A stretch of DNA of 64,000 nucleotides, from the NCBI GenBank assembly GCA_964602655.1, contig CAZRSF010000016.1, positions 1 through 64,000 on the forward strand, read 5' to 3'. The notes beneath the pieces were generated by a model. That model searched no databases, had not been told where the DNA came from, and worked only from the letters and a program-made list of their open reading frames with translations. The translations under genes and the position numbers were made by a program. The DNA is from Moduliflexus sp964602655 (GTDB lineage Bacteria; Moduliflexota; Moduliflexia; Moduliflexales; Moduliflexaceae). Below are positions 8,781-17,023 of the stretch, piece by piece. Each line of letters opens with the position of its first letter. Within the stretch, counting starts at the first letter, position 1.

Positions 8781-11201
8781 ATGGAACAAATAGAAACCAG
8801 GAATGGCGTAGAGAAATCCGAACTTGCCAGCCGCATCCCGGAAGTCATCCCGTTACTTCCGCTGCGTAATGCGGTCATCTATCCCTATCTTTCGATGCCC
8901 ATCGCCGTTTCGCGGCCTGAATCCATGAAGCTGATCGAGGATACCCTGTCCGGTCAAAAACTCTTCGGGGTTGTCGCGCAGAAATCGGCGGAAGTCGAAG
9001 AACCTGCGCCGGATGAACTGTATGGGGTCGGCGCGGTCGTCAAATTATTAAAAATGATTCGGACGCCGGAAGGGGAAATGTATGTGCTGGTGCAGGGCGT
9101 GGCGCGCATGAACATCACGTCGTTCGTGCAGGAACGCCCGTTTTATATCGCCACCATCCAGCCGATCCAGGATATTCTGGATGAGACGGACCAGAAGGAG
9201 TTGATGGCGACGGTCAAAAATCTGAAAGACCTGTTCAATTCGGTCGCGCAGTTAGCGTATAACATTTCGAACGAAGTCCTGACCATGATTTTGAATGTGG
9301 ACGATCCGGGCTTATTGGCCGACATGATCGCCGAGAATCCGAGCTTTTCGCTGCCGGAGCGCCAGGAATTGCTGGAAATGCTGGATGTCAAGTCGCGTTT
9401 GAAGCGCGTCACCGTGCTGTTGACCCGCGAAAAAGAAATTCTCGAGCTGAGCCGCCAGATTCAATCGCAGGTGCAGAGCGAAATGGATAAATCGCAGCGG
9501 GAATATTATCTGCGCGAGCAATTGAAAGCGATCCAGAAAGAGTTAGGAGAAGCTGATTCGCAAAACATCGAAGTTGACGAACTGCGGCAGCGCGTCAAAG
9601 AGACGAAGATGCCGAAAGACGCCCGGAAAGTCGCGGAAAAAGAGTTAGAACGCCTGAGCAGAATGCACCCGTCCGCCGGGGAATACACGGTCTCCCGCAC
9701 GTATGTGGATTGGATTCTCGATCTGCCCTGGGAAATTTCCACGGAAGACAATTTGCATGTCGGCGCGGCGGAAAAAGTCTTGAATGACGACCATTACGGC
9801 CTGGAAAAAGTCAAAAAACGCATTCTCGAATATCTCGCGGTGCGGCAACTGACCAAAGAGCCGAAAGGGCCGATTCTCTGTTTTGTCGGGCCGCCCGGCG
9901 TGGGAAAAACGTCGCTTGGCCGTTCGATTGCCAGAGCGTTGAACCGCAAATTCGTGCGCATGTCGCTCGGCGGCATTCGCGATGAAGCCGAAATTCGCGG
10001 CCATCGCCGGACGTATGTCGGCGCATTGCCGGGGCGTATCATTCAGGGACTCAAAAAAGCGGGGTCGAACAATCCGGTCTTCATGCTGGACGAGATTGAC
10101 AAGGTCGGCACGGATTATCGCGGCGACCCATCCTCGGCGCTGCTCGAAGTGCTTGACCCGGAACAAAATAATACCTTTTCGGATCATTATTTGGAACTGG
10201 ATTTCGACCTCTCACAGGTCATGTTCATCACAACCGCAAACGTGCTGTCCACGATTCCGACGCCGCTGTTAGACCGCATGGAAGTCATTGATATTACCGG
10301 TTACACGGAAGAGGAAAAAATCATGATCGCCAAAAGCTACCTCATTCCGCGCCAGTTGAAAGCCAATGGACTGACCACCAAGCAACTGACGATTGACGTC
10401 ACCGCGTTACAAGCGCTCATTCATTCCTACACCAGAGAAGCCGGACTGCGGAATTTGGAACGGGAAGTCGCAACAGTCTGCCGCGGCGTGGCGAAAGAAG
10501 TAGTGGACGGCCTGGAAAAACGGGTGCGCGTGACAGGGAAGACGCTGCACAAATATCTCGGCCCGATCAAGTTTTTTTCGGAGATTGCCGACCGCACCGC
10601 CGAAGCCGGCGTGGCGACCGGCATGGCGTGGACGCCAGTGGGCGGCGATATTCTGTTTATCGAGGCGACCAAAATGAAGGGACACGAAAAGCTGATCCTG
10701 ACCGGCCAACTCGGCGAGGTGATGAAAGAATCGGCGGAAATCGCGCTGAGTTACGTGCGTTCGAAAGTCAAAGACTTGCGGATTCCTGAAAATTTTCAGG
10801 AAAATACGGATATTCATATCCATATCCCCTCCGGCGCGATTCCGAAAGACGGTCCGTCGGCAGGCGTGACGCTCTATACCTCGATTGTGTCGCTGCTGAC
10901 GGAACAGCCGGTGCGCAGCGATGTCGCGATGACCGGCGAGATCACGCTGCGCGGCTTAGTGCTGCCGGTCGGCGGCATCAAGGAAAAAGTGCTGGCCGCC
11001 CGCAGCGCAGGCGTCAAACATATTATCATGCCTGCCAAAAACGAAAAAGACCTGGAAGAATTGCCGCTGAACGTCAAACAGGAATTGTCGTTCCATTTTG
11101 TCAGTCACATGGATGAAGTGATCAAATTCGCCTTAGCGAACCAACACACGAAGAAAAATACCGTTCGCCCCAAATCAGAGGCGAAATCATTAGATAGGTG
11201 A
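8781..11201 (+). CDS. lon: ATP-dependent protease La (Lon)
   Basis: An 806-residue protein of standard LonA length. The N-terminal LON substrate domain (IPLLPLRNAVIYP at about residue 23) is followed by a coiled-coil region, then the AAA+ module with Walker A GPPGVGKTSLG (about residues 370-380) and Walker B/DEID. The C-terminal protease domain shows PKDGPSAG with the catalytic serine (about residue 693) and GGIKEKVLAA with the catalytic lysine (about residue 736). It degrades misfolded and regulatory proteins in the cytoplasm. AGAAGGAG lies upstream of the ATG. The last 15 residues are polar and variable. Confidence 0.98.
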   Translation: MEQIETRNGVEKSELASRIPEVIPLLPLRNAVIYPYLSMPIAVSRPESMKLIEDTLSGQKLFGVVAQKSAEVEEPAPDELYGVGAVVKLLKMIRTPEGEMYVLVQGVARMNITSFVQERPFYIATIQPIQDILDETDQKELMATVKNLKDLFNSVAQLAYNISNEVLTMILNVDDPGLLADMIAENPSFSLPERQELLEMLDVKSRLKRVTVLLTREKEILELSRQIQSQVQSEMDKSQREYYLREQLKAIQKELGEADSQNIEVDELRQRVKETKMPKDARKVAEKELERLSRMHPSAGEYTVSRTYVDWILDLPWEISTEDNLHVGAAEKVLNDDHYGLEKVKKRILEYLAVRQLTKEPKGPILCFVGPPGVGKTSLGRSIARALNRKFVRMSLGGIRDEAEIRGHRRTYVGALPGRIIQGLKKAGSNNPVFMLDEIDKVGTDYRGDPSSALLEVLDPEQNNTFSDHYLELDFDLSQVMFITTANVLSTIPTPLLDRMEVIDITGYTEEEKIMIAKSYLIPRQLKANGLTTKQLTIDVTALQALIHSYTREAGLRNLEREVATVCRGVAKEVVDGLEKRVRVTGKTLHKYLGPIKFFSEIADRTAEAGVATGMAWTPVGGDILFIEATKMKGHEKLILTGQLGEVMKESAEIALSYVRSKVKDLRIPENFQENTDIHIHIPSGAIPKDGPSAGVTLYTSIVSLLTEQPVRSDVAMTGEITLRGLVLPVGGIKEKVLAARSAGVKHIIMPAKNEKDLEELPLNVKQELSFHFVSHMDEVIKFALANQHTKKNTVRPKSEAKSLDR

Positions 11202-11203
11202 AG

Positions 11204-11232
11204 ACCTCACAGGCGTTTGAAACCTGTGAGGT
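11204..11232. repeat. hairpin after lon, family D
   Basis: ACCTCACAGG (11204-11213) pairs perfectly with CCTGTGAGGT (11223-11232), with a GCGTTTGAAA-like loop. It lacks a T-tract, so termination is uncertain. Hairpins with the same CCnG...TTnnAAACC layout occur at 18581-18615, 59808-59840 and 62135-62163. Confidence 0.6.
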
Positions 11233-11251
11233 TTGACACGGAGGAATAATT

Positions 11252-12172
11252 ATGTCAATCCGATCATTCTTACGCATGGCGCTGTCAGGCGGCGTCTGTG
11301 TCGCGTGTCTTGCGCATTCGTATGCGTTCGGCGCCGAATCGGTCGAGGCAACGCCGTCGCCAGCCCCGACAACAGAAACAACCGCGCCGAAGCCGACCGA
11401 TAGAAAAGCGGCGCTGGCGCAAATTCAGAATGATGTGCTGACGTTTCGCAGCGAGTTCAAGGCGCGAATGGCGCGCGCCGCTGAAGATCGTCATGCCGTG
11501 TACGAAAACCTGCATGAAAAATTGACTGAATTGACGTCCATGTACGATGAATCGTCTGGCAAAAAAGAAGAATTGGCGAAAGAGTTTCAGACGTTGCTCT
11601 CGGAGATTGAAAAATACGGCGAACAAATCAGTGCGCTCGAGCAAAGCCTGACAACGACCGAAACCGCGATGACCGAGCGTCTGGATGCTGTCGAGAAGGG
11701 CGCGAAATCAGGACAGTTGACGAAGCGCCCCGCAATCGCTGACGTGCCGGCAGCAGAGGGAACTCCCGCCGAGGGCGAGCAAGAAGATTCGCTGAACCTC
11801 GGCGCAGGCGAGTTGTTCCGCTTAGCGCATCGCTATTTTATGGAAAAAGAGTACGATGTGGCGATTGGCGGTTTTCATAAATTTTTGACCGATTTTCCTG
11901 ACCACCAACTCGCCGGTTCCGCGCAATTTTGGATTGCCGAATCGTTTTTGCAGATTGACGAATATGACATCGCGTTGCAGGAATACGCCAAGCTCATTAA
12001 ACAGTATCCCCGCAATGAAAAACTCGCGGATGCCTATTACGGTACTGGCATTGCGCTGCTGAAACAGGGCAACGCCGATGAAGCGAAAAAAACATTTCAG
12101 TATGTGATTGACCAGTTCGGCGACAGCCTGGCGGCCAACAAAGCGCAGACGCGGCTGAAAGACATTCCCTGA
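11252..12172 (+). CDS. CpoB/YbgF-like periplasmic TPR protein
   Basis: A 306-residue protein. It begins with a signal peptide (positive start, hydrophobic core SGGVCVACLAHSYAFGA), then a Pro/Thr-rich spacer and a coiled coil at about residues 50-145. The C-terminal 125 residues contain tandem TPR-like repeats (FRLAHRYFMEKEYDVAI, FWIAESFLQIDEYDIAL, AYYGTGIALLKQGNADEA). This order of coiled coil then TPRs matches CpoB (YbgF), which couples peptidoglycan synthesis to Tol-Pal outer-membrane constriction. No tol genes are nearby. GGAGG precedes the start. The stop codon lies inside a strong hairpin. Confidence 0.8.
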   Translation: MSIRSFLRMALSGGVCVACLAHSYAFGAESVEATPSPAPTTETTAPKPTDRKAALAQIQNDVLTFRSEFKARMARAAEDRHAVYENLHEKLTELTSMYDESSGKKEELAKEFQTLLSEIEKYGEQISALEQSLTTTETAMTERLDAVEKGAKSGQLTKRPAIADVPAAEGTPAEGEQEDSLNLGAGELFRLAHRYFMEKEYDVAIGGFHKFLTDFPDHQLAGSAQFWIAESFLQIDEYDIALQEYAKLIKQYPRNEKLADAYYGTGIALLKQGNADEAKKTFQYVIDQFGDSLAANKAQTRLKDIP

Positions 12173-12213
12173 CGTGTACCCCCCTAATTTAGGAGGGGGG
12201 GGACACGTCAGGG
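12167..12213. repeat. hairpin overlapping the cpoB-like stop codon
   Basis: CCCTGACGTGT (12167-12177) pairs perfectly with ACACGTCAGGG (12203-12213); inside lie CCCCCCT and AGGAGGGGGG, which extend the stem. The TGA stop is part of the left arm. It could end transcription or protect the mRNA 3' end, although no T-run follows. Confidence 0.65.
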
Positions 12214-12389
12214 CTGTTAAGTCCTAAAACATGCCGTCCAATCCAGCCGCCCAGCCATAAATGACCGGGCTCAAAATTGAAGCAGGCTGAAGCCCGCTTT
12301 GAGGGCGCTTCAGCGTCCTTCCGTTTTGAGCCCGGCGATTTATCGCTGGGCTGGGCGAGACCGACGGTCAGTTTTAGAACTTAACAGCC
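12212..12389. repeat. 178-base inverted-repeat element (MITE-like)
   Basis: Outer arms GGCTGTTAAGTCCTAAAAC (12212-12230) and GTTTTAGAACTTAACAGCC (12371-12389) pair over 19 bases with one mismatch. Inside, a second pair (CCCAGCCATAAATGACCGGG with its counterpart near 12328-12352) and a third (GAAGCAGGCTGAAGCCCGC region) nest within. The motif CCCAGCCATAAATG recurs at 40915-40928. It fills the gap between the cpoB-like and Nudix genes. Confidence 0.7.
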
Positions 12390-12415
12390 TGGGGGTTGAG
12401 GGGAGAAATCCTGAC

Positions 12416-13084
12416 ATGGCGTTCGACGAATTATTGGATGTGTGCGACGCCTGTGGCAGACCGCTCGGATACGACAAACCGCGTTCGCTGGTTCATCGCG
12501 ACGGCGACTGGCATCGCACGTTTCATTGCTGGATTATTTATCGCGACGCCGCCGGACAGGAAACGATCTTGTTCCAGAAGCGCGGTAGCAGCGTCGAACT
12601 CTGGCCGGATCGGTTCGACATCACCGCTGCCGGGCATTATCGCGCTGGAGAAACGCTTTCCTCCGGCGGCGTCCGCGAAATCGAGGAAGAATTGGGACTG
12701 ACCGTCGCGGCGGAACAGCTTATTCCCGCCGGAATCCATCTCAACGTTGACGAATTCGTCCCCGGACGTAAAAATCGCGAATTTCATGAAGTCTATTTTT
12801 TCGTCCACCGCCAGGAATTGAGCGCGTACCGCCCCGATCCGCAGGAAGTTGCGGGACTCGTTCCGCTTTCATGCCTCGATGTCTTGCGGTTATTTGCCGG
12901 GGACGCGCAAACGGTCAGCGCGTCGGGGCTGTTTTTCTGCCAACAACACGCGGCAGCGGAATGGCGCAAAGAAGACATCGCCGTCTCAGTCGCCGATTTC
13001 GTGCCATCGCAAGATCAGTACATTCAGCGCGTCGCCCTCTGCGCCCAACGCATCTTGCGCGGCGAGCGATATATCTGGGTGTGA
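12416..13084 (+). CDS. Nudix hydrolase
   Basis: A 222-residue protein from the ATG at 12416. The frame stays open upstream to 12299 but that part is the palindromic element, so the later start, preceded by GGGGAG, is preferred. The Nudix box is complete (G, then AGE near residue 82 and REIEEELGL), giving the metal-binding helix. The N-terminal DVCDACGRPLGY and the overall layout resemble the YfcD/IPP-isomerase-like branch of Nudix enzymes. It would cleave a nucleoside-diphosphate-linked substrate; which one is unknown. Confidence 0.85.
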   Translation: MAFDELLDVCDACGRPLGYDKPRSLVHRDGDWHRTFHCWIIYRDAAGQETILFQKRGSSVELWPDRFDITAAGHYRAGETLSSGGVREIEEELGLTVAAEQLIPAGIHLNVDEFVPGRKNREFHEVYFFVHRQELSAYRPDPQEVAGLVPLSCLDVLRLFAGDAQTVSASGLFFCQQHAAAEWRKEDIAVSVADFVPSQDQYIQRVALCAQRILRGERYIWV

Positions 13085-13117
13085 GGCGCGTAGAAAAAAT
13101 TTGATGGAGATCAAAAT

Positions 13118-13720
13118 ATGGCATACAATAAATTTACGATCAGCCAGATACAAAAGCAATTCGGCATGTCCATTCTCGAAGAATCGTCCTTATTCGACAA
13201 CATTTCCCCGATTGAACCGAGCGAGATGCTCCGCTATTTTTTGACCCGGCATATCCCCTTAGCCGAAGCGATTGGGACGGAGAAAGCGAAATCCGAATTC
13301 ATCGTCGCCCCGATTCTCGCAGAAGTGCGCGAATTGACGCATCATCAAGTCAGTCTGTTTTCCGGAGTCGAGTTCGACGTTGACGAGGCGCAGGGATTGA
13401 CCGGACGCTGCGATTACCTTTTCAGCCGCTCGCCGTTGCAATTCAGCGTCAAAGCGCCGATTTTCATGATGGTCGAGGCCAAAAATGATAATATCAACTC
13501 CGGTTTAGGCCAGTGCATGGCGGAGATGGTGGCGGCGCAACTCTTCAATGAACAAGAAGGGAATGAGCCTGAGATGATTTACGGCTGCGTCACCACCGGA
13601 AGTACCTGGCGATTTCTGCAACTGCGAGAACACGCGATCCGAATTGACGATACGCAGTATTTCATTCAGGCGATTGAGGTTCTTTTGGGAATTTTAACGT
13701 ATATTGCTACCGGGGCGTGA
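13118..13720 (+). CDS. hypothetical protein with PD-(D/E)XK-nuclease-like pattern
   Basis: A 200-residue protein. The central run contains LTGRCDYLFS followed about 20 residues later by MMVEAKND, an Asp...Glu-x-Lys pattern as in the PD-(D/E)XK nuclease fold. Proteins of this layout are widespread in cyanobacteria and other bacteria without an assigned role. An upstream acidic residue for metal binding may be E66 region (SEFIVAPILAEV). The gene follows the Nudix gene by 33 bases on the same strand. A nuclease role is inferred from the motif only. Confidence 0.6.
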   Translation: MAYNKFTISQIQKQFGMSILEESSLFDNISPIEPSEMLRYFLTRHIPLAEAIGTEKAKSEFIVAPILAEVRELTHHQVSLFSGVEFDVDEAQGLTGRCDYLFSRSPLQFSVKAPIFMMVEAKNDNINSGLGQCMAEMVAAQLFNEQEGNEPEMIYGCVTTGSTWRFLQLREHAIRIDDTQYFIQAIEVLLGILTYIATGA

Positions 13721-13774
13721 ATTTTTGCTTTTGCCCTGACTTGAAAATACGTATTCGAATAACGGAGGGACATC

Positions 13775-14662
13775 ATGTTTCACGTGAATCGAGTCTGGTC
13801 GTCACGCCGAGCAGGTCTTCTTATCCTGTGCTGTCTCGCGCTGCTTAGCGCTCCGGCGCGAAGTTCCGCGCAGCCGACAGTCGAGTTAACCATGGAACCG
13901 GCGACGCAAGCAGGCGTCTTGCCGTTCGAGACGGCTGGCGGCGCGGTCAAAATTTTCATCAATATCACCGGCAAATGGAAACAGTTGTCGTGGCAATTTC
14001 AGGGGCCAGGCCGATTCGACACGACGGAATTCGGCGGAATATATACGCCGCCGGACACGTTGCCGGATGATGCCGAGGCAGTGACGATTATGGTCACGGC
14101 GATAGACCCTCAGGGCAGAAAAGCGTCCGACACGCTGGCATTCACGCTGACTCGACCGTTGCCGACCGCCACGCCATCGGAACTAACCCCAACGCCTGTC
14201 GCTACATTTACGCCGCCTCCCACGCCAACTGCGACCATCCCCCCCTTGCTGACGCCAACACCGGAACCGACAGCGACTCCATCCCCCACCCCCATGCTGC
14301 CGACGCCAACACCTGCGCCAGTTCCACAAAAATCCGAGGTGGAAGAGCATTTGAAAAAAGCAAGAGAGTATCTTGAGAAAAAATGGTACACAACACCGGC
14401 AGGACAAAACGCCTTAGAAGAATACCAGACCGCGCTGACACTCGAACCCGCCAATAAAACGGCGAGGAAGGGTATCTACGATTTAGCGAAAAAGTATAAA
14501 TATTGGGGCGATGACGAGTATCAGAAGGCCAATCTTCAGAACGCCAAAAACGTGTATCAACGCTATTTGATCGTCGCGGAGTACCTCGTCAAAACATTTC
14601 AGGACGACAACATCCGGCAAGAGACGGAGACGATTCAAGAACGCCTGAAGGACATGGAATAA
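13775..14662 (+). CDS. exported protein with Thr/Pro-rich linker and TPR-like C-terminus
   Basis: A 295-residue protein. A signal peptide (AGLLILCCLALLSAPARSSA) is followed by an Ig-like/beta domain at residues 30-125, then about 50 residues of TPTP-type linker and a helical C-terminal domain with TPR-like spacing (AREYLEKKWYTTPAGQNALEEY; YQKANLQNAKNVYQRYL). The same kind of linker occurs in the PEGA/FGE protein and the DUF4384 kinase in this window, which points to envelope proteins of one regulatory style. GGAGGG precedes the start. Function unknown. The next gene starts four bases after its stop codon. Confidence 0.7.
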   Translation: MFHVNRVWSSRRAGLLILCCLALLSAPARSSAQPTVELTMEPATQAGVLPFETAGGAVKIFINITGKWKQLSWQFQGPGRFDTTEFGGIYTPPDTLPDDAEAVTIMVTAIDPQGRKASDTLAFTLTRPLPTATPSELTPTPVATFTPPPTPTATIPPLLTPTPEPTATPSPTPMLPTPTPAPVPQKSEVEEHLKKAREYLEKKWYTTPAGQNALEEYQTALTLEPANKTARKGIYDLAKKYKYWGDDEYQKANLQNAKNVYQRYLIVAEYLVKTFQDDNIRQETETIQERLKDME

Positions 14663-14666
14663 CGCG

Positions 14667-14942
14667 ATGCGAATCGAAGATTTACAGCCAGCAAAATTCA
14701 AAGAGTTGGAAGAAGACGAGGAATTCTGGAAACCGTTGCGGAGCGGCAAAACGCCGGAATGCATGGAGGACATGCTCGGCCCATACTATGCGTATGACGC
14801 GACCGGACACGTCCTCAACAAACTCTTCGACCTTCCGCGACGGCTCGATGACCACGAACTGCTGCGCGTTGCCTTTGACCCCGCTCGCAAAGAGCTTTAC
14901 CTGATGCAGCCGTCGGATATTGTTTATATTCGCACCGAATAG
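14667..14942 (+). CDS. small conserved-looking hypothetical protein
   Basis: A 91-residue acidic protein with no recognised domain. It starts four bases after the previous stop codon, so the two genes are probably co-transcribed and translationally coupled. The sequence is mixed helix/strand in character, without signal peptide or membrane segment. I cannot suggest a function. Confidence 0.6.
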   Translation: MRIEDLQPAKFKELEEDEEFWKPLRSGKTPECMEDMLGPYYAYDATGHVLNKLFDLPRRLDDHELLRVAFDPARKELYLMQPSDIVYIRTE

Positions 14943-14978
14943 GCAAATGTAGAGACGCAATCCGCCGATTCGATAGCA

Positions 14979-16019
14979 TCACACCGGATACACATGCGAA
15001 TCGCCGGCGTTCAGAATGCCGCAGAACATCCCCTCCGGCACGTCGGGCATCTCGTCGTAATGATACAACAGGCATTTTTTCTGGACAGACGCATTCATGC
15101 GATGCATCAAGTCCGACAGATGCGGATGTACGCCGGACGGAAACGGCGAAGTCTCGCAATCCATATAAATCCGGTCGGCGCGGCGATAATGCGCCTCTAA
15201 CTGCGGCGGCATCATGTGCTGCGTATCGGTCGGCATGAGCACGTTATACCCGCTGGAATGCTCAAGACTCAAGCCGTAACTCGCCATTTCTTCCGAGCTC
15301 GAAATCACGTGCATCGCAAAAATCGGCTTGACCGTCCACGTTCCGTCGCCATCCTGGAATTCGAACGTTTTGGTTTTGCCGTTCTCCTGTTTGCCGATCA
15401 GATGCACCGTGAAATAGGTTTCGAGGCAGACGTTCGGCACGCCCTGCACCGTATCCATGCCCGGCCCGACCGCGCGTTTCAGCGGCTCTAACACTTTGCG
15501 ATGAATGAACAAGTCGGGCTTCGCATTTTTCGGTGGTTCCGGCCAGGCGTGCTGTTCGAAAAAGAGCTTGTCCGCGATAAACGTTCCATTCAACCACTCT
15601 TTTTTCGCTGGCGTGTAGAGCGGATTAAAGAGCGTAGTCAACGCCAAATATTCCATGCCGCCAATATGATCGCTGTGCGGATGCGAGATGTACACGCCGT
15701 CAATATCATTCGACGTCAGCCCCACGCTTTTCAAGGCGTGGCGCACATCCGCGCCGGCGTCCAGCAGCAGCCGATACGGCGCGATCCCCTTCTTGCCAGG
15801 CATGTCGAACTCGATCAAAAAATTGGATTGCCATTTCGGCAGATACATCTGGCGGCTGATGCGCTCGATTTCTTTGACAATCACTTCTTCCGGCGTGTCG
15901 TTGAATTCCGGCAATTGTGTCATTTTTTTCACTAATTCGATGACTTCCGGCACAGTCACGCCCCATTCGTATTGTCCTGTGGCAAAGGCTGAATTGACTC
16001 CTAACGCGGTGATTTTCAT
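14979..16019 (-). CDS. metallo-beta-lactamase-fold hydrolase
   Basis: A 346-residue protein. The metal-binding signature HPHSDHIGG (about residues 111-119; HxHxDH) is intact and is preceded by LLLDAGAD. Later ligands appear as AMHVISS and TDTQH. The order resembles RNase Z/AtsA-type MBL hydrolases with a long insertion between strand regions. Substrate not predictable. GGAGGAAACC precedes the start codon. It is convergent with the upstream 91-residue gene. Confidence 0.85.
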   Translation of the reverse strand: MKITALGVNSAFATGQYEWGVTVPEVIELVKKMTQLPEFNDTPEEVIVKEIERISRQMYLPKWQSNFLIEFDMPGKKGIAPYRLLLDAGADVRHALKSVGLTSNDIDGVYISHPHSDHIGGMEYLALTTLFNPLYTPAKKEWLNGTFIADKLFFEQHAWPEPPKNAKPDLFIHRKVLEPLKRAVGPGMDTVQGVPNVCLETYFTVHLIGKQENGKTKTFEFQDGDGTWTVKPIFAMHVISSSEEMASYGLSLEHSSGYNVLMPTDTQHMMPPQLEAHYRRADRIYMDCETSPFPSGVHPHLSDLMHRMNASVQKKCLLYHYDEMPDVPEGMFCGILNAGDSHVYPV

Positions 16020-16458
16020 ACGGTTTCCTCCCTAAAATTTTTGTGGATATCCATTCTTGCAGTCATCGGTTCAGTAATTTTTAGCCATGCAAGGAGTGTC
16101 AGAGCCTCGCTCTGACGGTCAAAGCTGCGCGTTGGCGCTCCTCATAATCGTTGAATCAATATCGTCGTTACGCATATCTTTATAATTCAAGCTTCGTGCC
16201 AGATGCTGGAAACCCTATAAAATGGGCGATTCACAGGAAAAAATATTCATCTGCTGTGAACAGAGTTGACAAATTTCCTCTGACATGCTGGAATATCAAC
16301 CGGTGTCACAAGAATCCTCTTCACGGTATTTTACTCTTCTACATGAGCGCAACGCCATTTTTAAGAGCGCCTTGCTCTTCTTTGGCGTTCTTTTTCAAAT
16401 GTGTCAACGATAATGACAGAGATGCTTCTATTATTTACACATTCAAGGAGGTTTCTTT
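16020..16458. other. intergenic region upstream of the H-NOX gene
   Basis: This 439-base gap holds a family A repeat (16091-16142, AAGGAGTGTCAGAGC...GGCGCTCCT) and a hairpin at 16351-16389, in which AACGCCA and AAGAGC pair with GCTCTT and TGGCGTT. A TTGACA-like box (within GAGTTGACAAATTT, about 16264-16275) could be a promoter for the H-NOX gene, but no good -10 follows. I see no convincing gene here: open frames have no ribosome site or recognisable domain. Confidence 0.5.
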
Positions 16459-16980
16459 ATGAAAGGAGTCATCGTCAATTGTTTCGAAGAATTAGTGAAT
16501 AGCCGACTGGGAAAAAAATTCTGGCAGTGCGCCCTCGAAGATGCCGGATTAAAACAGATGACGCTGTTTTTAGTCTTTGACGATATTGATGAGGCTGTCG
16601 TGATGAAGTTAGTCGCCTCCGTGATGCGGCAGGCCAACCTTTCGCTTCCGCAATTGGCCGATATGTTCGGCGAATATTGGGTGATGGAGTATTCGCAAAA
16701 AATGTATCCCCAATATTATGCCAAACACACGACAGCGAAGTCGTTTTTGCTTGGTTTGGATGAGCTTCATGTCGGCATCACGAAAAAAATGGCGACCGCC
16801 AGACCGCCAAGATTTACCTATGCCTGGAAAGACGACCATACGTTAATCATGCGATATATATCACAACGGAATATGCTTGATTTTGCGGCGGGACTAGTCA
16901 AAGGCATCGGGAAATTTTATCATGAAACGCTTGATGTGAAACGGATCGGGACAGATCAACTTCAAGTGACGTTTCCGTAA
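16459..16980 (+). CDS. haem NO/O2-binding (H-NOX) sensor protein
   Basis: A 173-residue stand-alone H-NOX protein. The proximal haem ligand is His104 (DELHVGI), and the haem-propionate motif YxSxR is present at residues 133-137 (YISQR), with the Pro-Pro at 116-117 in the position of the distorting proline. I see no distal-pocket tyrosine in a clear position, so NO rather than O2 selectivity is likely but unproven. AAGGAGG precedes the start. The next gene, 43 bases downstream, encodes a GAF/sigma-54 activator, which suggests it is the output partner of the NO signal. Confidence 0.92.
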   Translation: MKGVIVNCFEELVNSRLGKKFWQCALEDAGLKQMTLFLVFDDIDEAVVMKLVASVMRQANLSLPQLADMFGEYWVMEYSQKMYPQYYAKHTTAKSFLLGLDELHVGITKKMATARPPRFTYAWKDDHTLIMRYISQRNMLDFAAGLVKGIGKFYHETLDVKRIGTDQLQVTFP

Positions 16981-17023
16981 TGCCAATTGATAAATGCGTG
17001 TCAAATTTCTCGAATGGTGACGC

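Noticed and set aside
12299..12415. N-terminal extension of the Nudix protein
   Set aside because: The added 39 residues are read from the palindromic element; the ATG at 12416 has a ribosome site.
16151..16458. 103-residue plus-strand frame upstream of the H-NOX gene
   Set aside because: No ribosome site, runs through a palindrome and overlaps the H-NOX start region.
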